NCBI RefSeq assembly: GCF_042242105.1
Contig: NC_092027.1
Span: 14,733,721 to 14,797,720 of the forward strand
DNA: 64,000 nucleotides
Reading direction: 5' to 3'
DNA from: Pempheris klunzingeri
Taxonomy: Eukaryota > Chordata > Actinopteri > Acropomatiformes > Pempheridae
A model generated the notes under the pieces. It was given only the letters and a program-made list of their open reading frames with translations, ran no database searches and was not told where the DNA came from. The position numbers were made by a program, and so were the translations under genes. Shown in pieces: positions 61,701 to 64,000 of this stretch (position 1 is the first letter of the stretch; the number at the start of each line of letters is the position of its first letter).

Positions 61701-62312
61701 TGAACATGCAGCTCCATGGTTCCTGGTTATTTTGGTGACATGTTGAGTGGGTGGCTTTCTCTCAATAGGAGAACATCAGCCGTACAAACCTCAGATGCGT
61801 AAACTGACCAGTTTCTTGGATGTGTATCCAGAGGGAAACATGAGGCATTGCTAGAAAACTGCTATGAATAAAAGTACAACACAGAAAATAGCATCTCCTG
61901 ACCATGTTTTACTTCCAAATGTCATAGATCCACTGTCATTTCATCTCAAAAATGTATTCAAATGTATTCAAGCTCTGCCAAAGTGTGATTTGTTCAGGTT
62001 TTATTTATGTAAGTGAACAAAAACTGTGAAAATTGAAAATCTGGATCATTGTAGTAGTGCTGCCAGTGGCTCCCCACACTCAAACCTCTGATTGGATCGA
62101 TATGCTGTCAGTTCATTGTTTAGTTGTAAAGTGGGATTTAATTACTGCTGTTGCTGACAGTTGATTATACCACAATCTCACGACACTGACAAAGACAGAT
62201 GCTTCTCTGAAAAAGAAAAAGAAAAAAAAAAAAAAACTTGGCTGTGAAACAATCAAAAAGGTTCTTAAGCTTTGGGGAAGATTAGAGGTTACAGATCAGA
62301 AGATATGTGCGA

Positions 62313-62318
62313 TTTATT
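62313..62318 (-). terminator. Candidate fam221a poly(A) signal
   Basis: AATAAA on the minus strand about 70 nt beyond the predicted stop codon, consistent with the exon at 62499-62387 being the terminal exon. Confidence 0.5.
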
Positions 62319-62386
62319 AGATAAATCTTATGGTCCAGTATTAAATGGACAGTCTTACATATGGACTCAAAGAAGAAAATTGCATT

Positions 62387-64000
62387 TCACTGTTTGTTGG
62401 TTTCTCTCTTACAGTGGTTTGAGCTACATGTTTTAGTAGACCTCTCTTTGATCCTTGATGCTGAGCATCTTGGCTGGCAGCCATCTTCTCTGTCTTGATC
62501 TGAAAAAGATGCAGCAGAGATTTTGAAAATCAAATGTGACACGTACCAGCAGTGTTTGTAACTTGTTTTAAAACCTCTGGTGTGTGAGTTAACTATATGG
62601 AGATCTGAGACACACATGGTGCTAAAACTAAAGTCATTGATGAACATGAACTTTGTTTATCAAAAATGAATGTTTGCTAATTTATCATATGATGTCTACA
62701 TATAACTGTATGTGTTGTGTTTGATGTACCTGTCATTATTTCTAGGAGTGTGCTGCGATTGAATGTGAGATTTCAAACTCCTTAATTCAGGGTACAAAGT
62801 AAATGCTAAATTGTGGAATAATCAGTCAACAGCATATTGAATCATACATAATTAACTACATATAAATGGATTAAATTTTTTTAATTAATGTTGCACTTTC
62901 AATCATTAGTCAAATTTACATGGCTTTCAAAAGACATAAAAAAAAAAGACTTCTACGGTAATGATCGGTCTGATCTAAAGTGCAGACTTAACTCTGCATG
63001 CTGAACTTTTTCTTCTTTATGTATTTCAGTGTTTCCAAACCATTATAACTAAATGTTCTACTACATGTGCATGTGAGCTTCGTGAGGTTAAGGACCTTGA
63101 TCACTGTTGTCGTCTCACATACTTAGGGTGGGTGAGAAATCATGCATGCAGTTTGTACTGTACACTTTTGACCTGAATAACTCCCTGCTCTGCAGACTTG
63201 TTTATTCAACACTGATTCTTTGCTGCTCTTTGCTGCCCTCACATGCCTCTTAAAGGAACTTCCTTCACCTTTAGTGCAAAGAGTGCACACACACTTCCAC
63301 CGTGCTCCAACAGTCTAACACAGGTTGGATTACCAGCTGGAAAAAGACCTGTATTCGTTCTTACTGAGAGCTATTGTTGATCTACGTACCTTAGCAGAAA
63401 CAGAACAGCATACATGCACACACACACACATTTAAAAGGGATCCGTCTGTTGCAGCTTTCCATTGCAGACAAAGATAAAACTGTCACATGTAGATGACAT
63501 GTGTAGTGCTCACCTGAGCCACTGGTTTCCAAATTGAGGTAACCATCCAACATGGAGCTGAATCCTGTCAGCCCCCCCATGGCAGCATAAGGGACGTCCC
63601 TGCCTACAGGCCGACCACGTGCATCCCTCTCTAGTTTTGTCTCAACCTGCCAAGACAGTTATGCGATTTAAGTTCAGATTTTGTGTCTGTGGACAAATGG
63701 CTGCAATGATGTAAATCTACGTTTAGCAACAGGACCTATGTTTGATGTCTGACTCTACTCACCAGGGTCTGGTGAGCAGTGCTGGGTTGGCCACACCCAC
63801 AGGTGTAGGTGCTCTGGAACCCCGTACAGGAGCTGCCTGAAAAATTAGTTATCAGGACACAAGTCTGTGAAAATCAATTTGAACATTAACTGTATATCTA
63901 GGTGAGATACACGAGGTAATGAGGGCCAGAGGGAACAATTACTCATGATTTCAGACTCACATTTTTTGCACAAGTGTCCTGTAGCTTCACTGTGATCCTG
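62387..64000 (-). CDS. fam221a: FAM221A, 3' part (partial, runs off the window)
   Basis: Exons in transcript order: 64000-63961 (partial), 63836-63763, 63646-63514 and 62499-62387, all joined by GT-AG introns in frame. The visible protein has Cys-rich motifs (HLCKKCSSCTGFQSTYTCGC, then GQPSTAHQTLVETK) and the signature DVPYAAMGGLTGFSSM with DGYLNLETSGS. These match the conserved C-terminal half of FAM221A (formerly C7orf46), probably a metal-binding cysteine/histidine module; its cellular role is not established. The 5' exons lie beyond base 64000. The last exon encodes about 37 residues rich in Cys, Arg and Lys, unlike the longer tail of the human protein, so either the fish C-terminus has diverged or this is an alternative ending. 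Proximity to npy and mpp6 matches human 7p15. Confidence 0.8.

Larger units (their letters stand above)
53450..62312. other. Gene-free interval between npy and fam221a
   Basis: About 8.9 kb with no exon supported by splice signals and family match. It contains A-rich runs (53558-53580), (CA)n tracts, a truncated MITE and candidate conserved noncoding elements near 60.6-61.7 kb. In human 7p15 STK31 lies between FAM221A and NPY; no kinase or Tudor-like exon was seen here. Confidence 0.6.

Overview
This is vertebrate nuclear DNA, almost certainly from a ray-finned fish of the percomorph type. The evidence is split genes with GT-AG introns, abundant (CA)n, (GATA)n and (GA)n microsatellites, short palindromic transposon copies of the kind common in percomorphs, and protein sequences that read as teleost orthologues (an NPY precursor with teleost-type residues, and an Ago2 carrying two active-site replacements reported for fish). 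No prokaryotic, viral, CRISPR or tRNA feature was recognised. All orthology calls are from reading translations; no database search was run.

Layout. Bases 1-4299 are noncoding and lie downstream of dlx5a, on the side where dlx6a is expected; they hold AT-rich, homeodomain-site-rich blocks that look like dlx5/6 intergenic enhancers, plus a large (GATA)n tract. dlx5a (minus strand, 3 exons, 285 aa) occupies 4300-5746. A shared upstream region (5747-8058) separates it from ago2 on the plus strand (8059-19204, 20 coding exons, 870 aa). A T-rich stretch with several poly(A) signals follows to about 28260 and is best read as a very long ago2 3' UTR. mpp6/pals2 (minus strand, 12 coding exons, 583 aa) spans 30995-40746, with a noncoding first exon and GC-rich promoter near 49.7-49.9 kb. 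npy (minus strand, 3 coding exons, 99-aa precursor) lies at 51489-52996 with a TATA promoter near 53.44 kb. A 9-kb gene-free interval follows, with candidate conserved elements near 60.6-61.7 kb. The 3' part of fam221a (minus strand) fills 62387-64000 and runs off the window.

The genes form no operon or pathway. The block combines neighbours that in humans are on 7q21 (DLX5), 8q24 (AGO2) and 7p15 (MPP6, NPY, FAM221A). The mpp6-npy-fam221a order matches human 7p15, but no STK31-like exon was seen between npy and fam221a.

Most notable: ago2 encodes Asp instead of Glu at the second catalytic tetrad position and Tyr instead of Phe three residues before the last catalytic Asp, the reported basis for poor slicing in teleosts. 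Also notable are an extra 48-nt in-frame ago2 exon, a 32-bp near-perfect hairpin in an mpp6 intron, a 16-bp perfect hairpin upstream of dlx5a, three copies of one inverted-repeat transposon family, and an npy splice donor formed by the edge of a (GT)n microsatellite. I did not find a convincing new multi-gene system.
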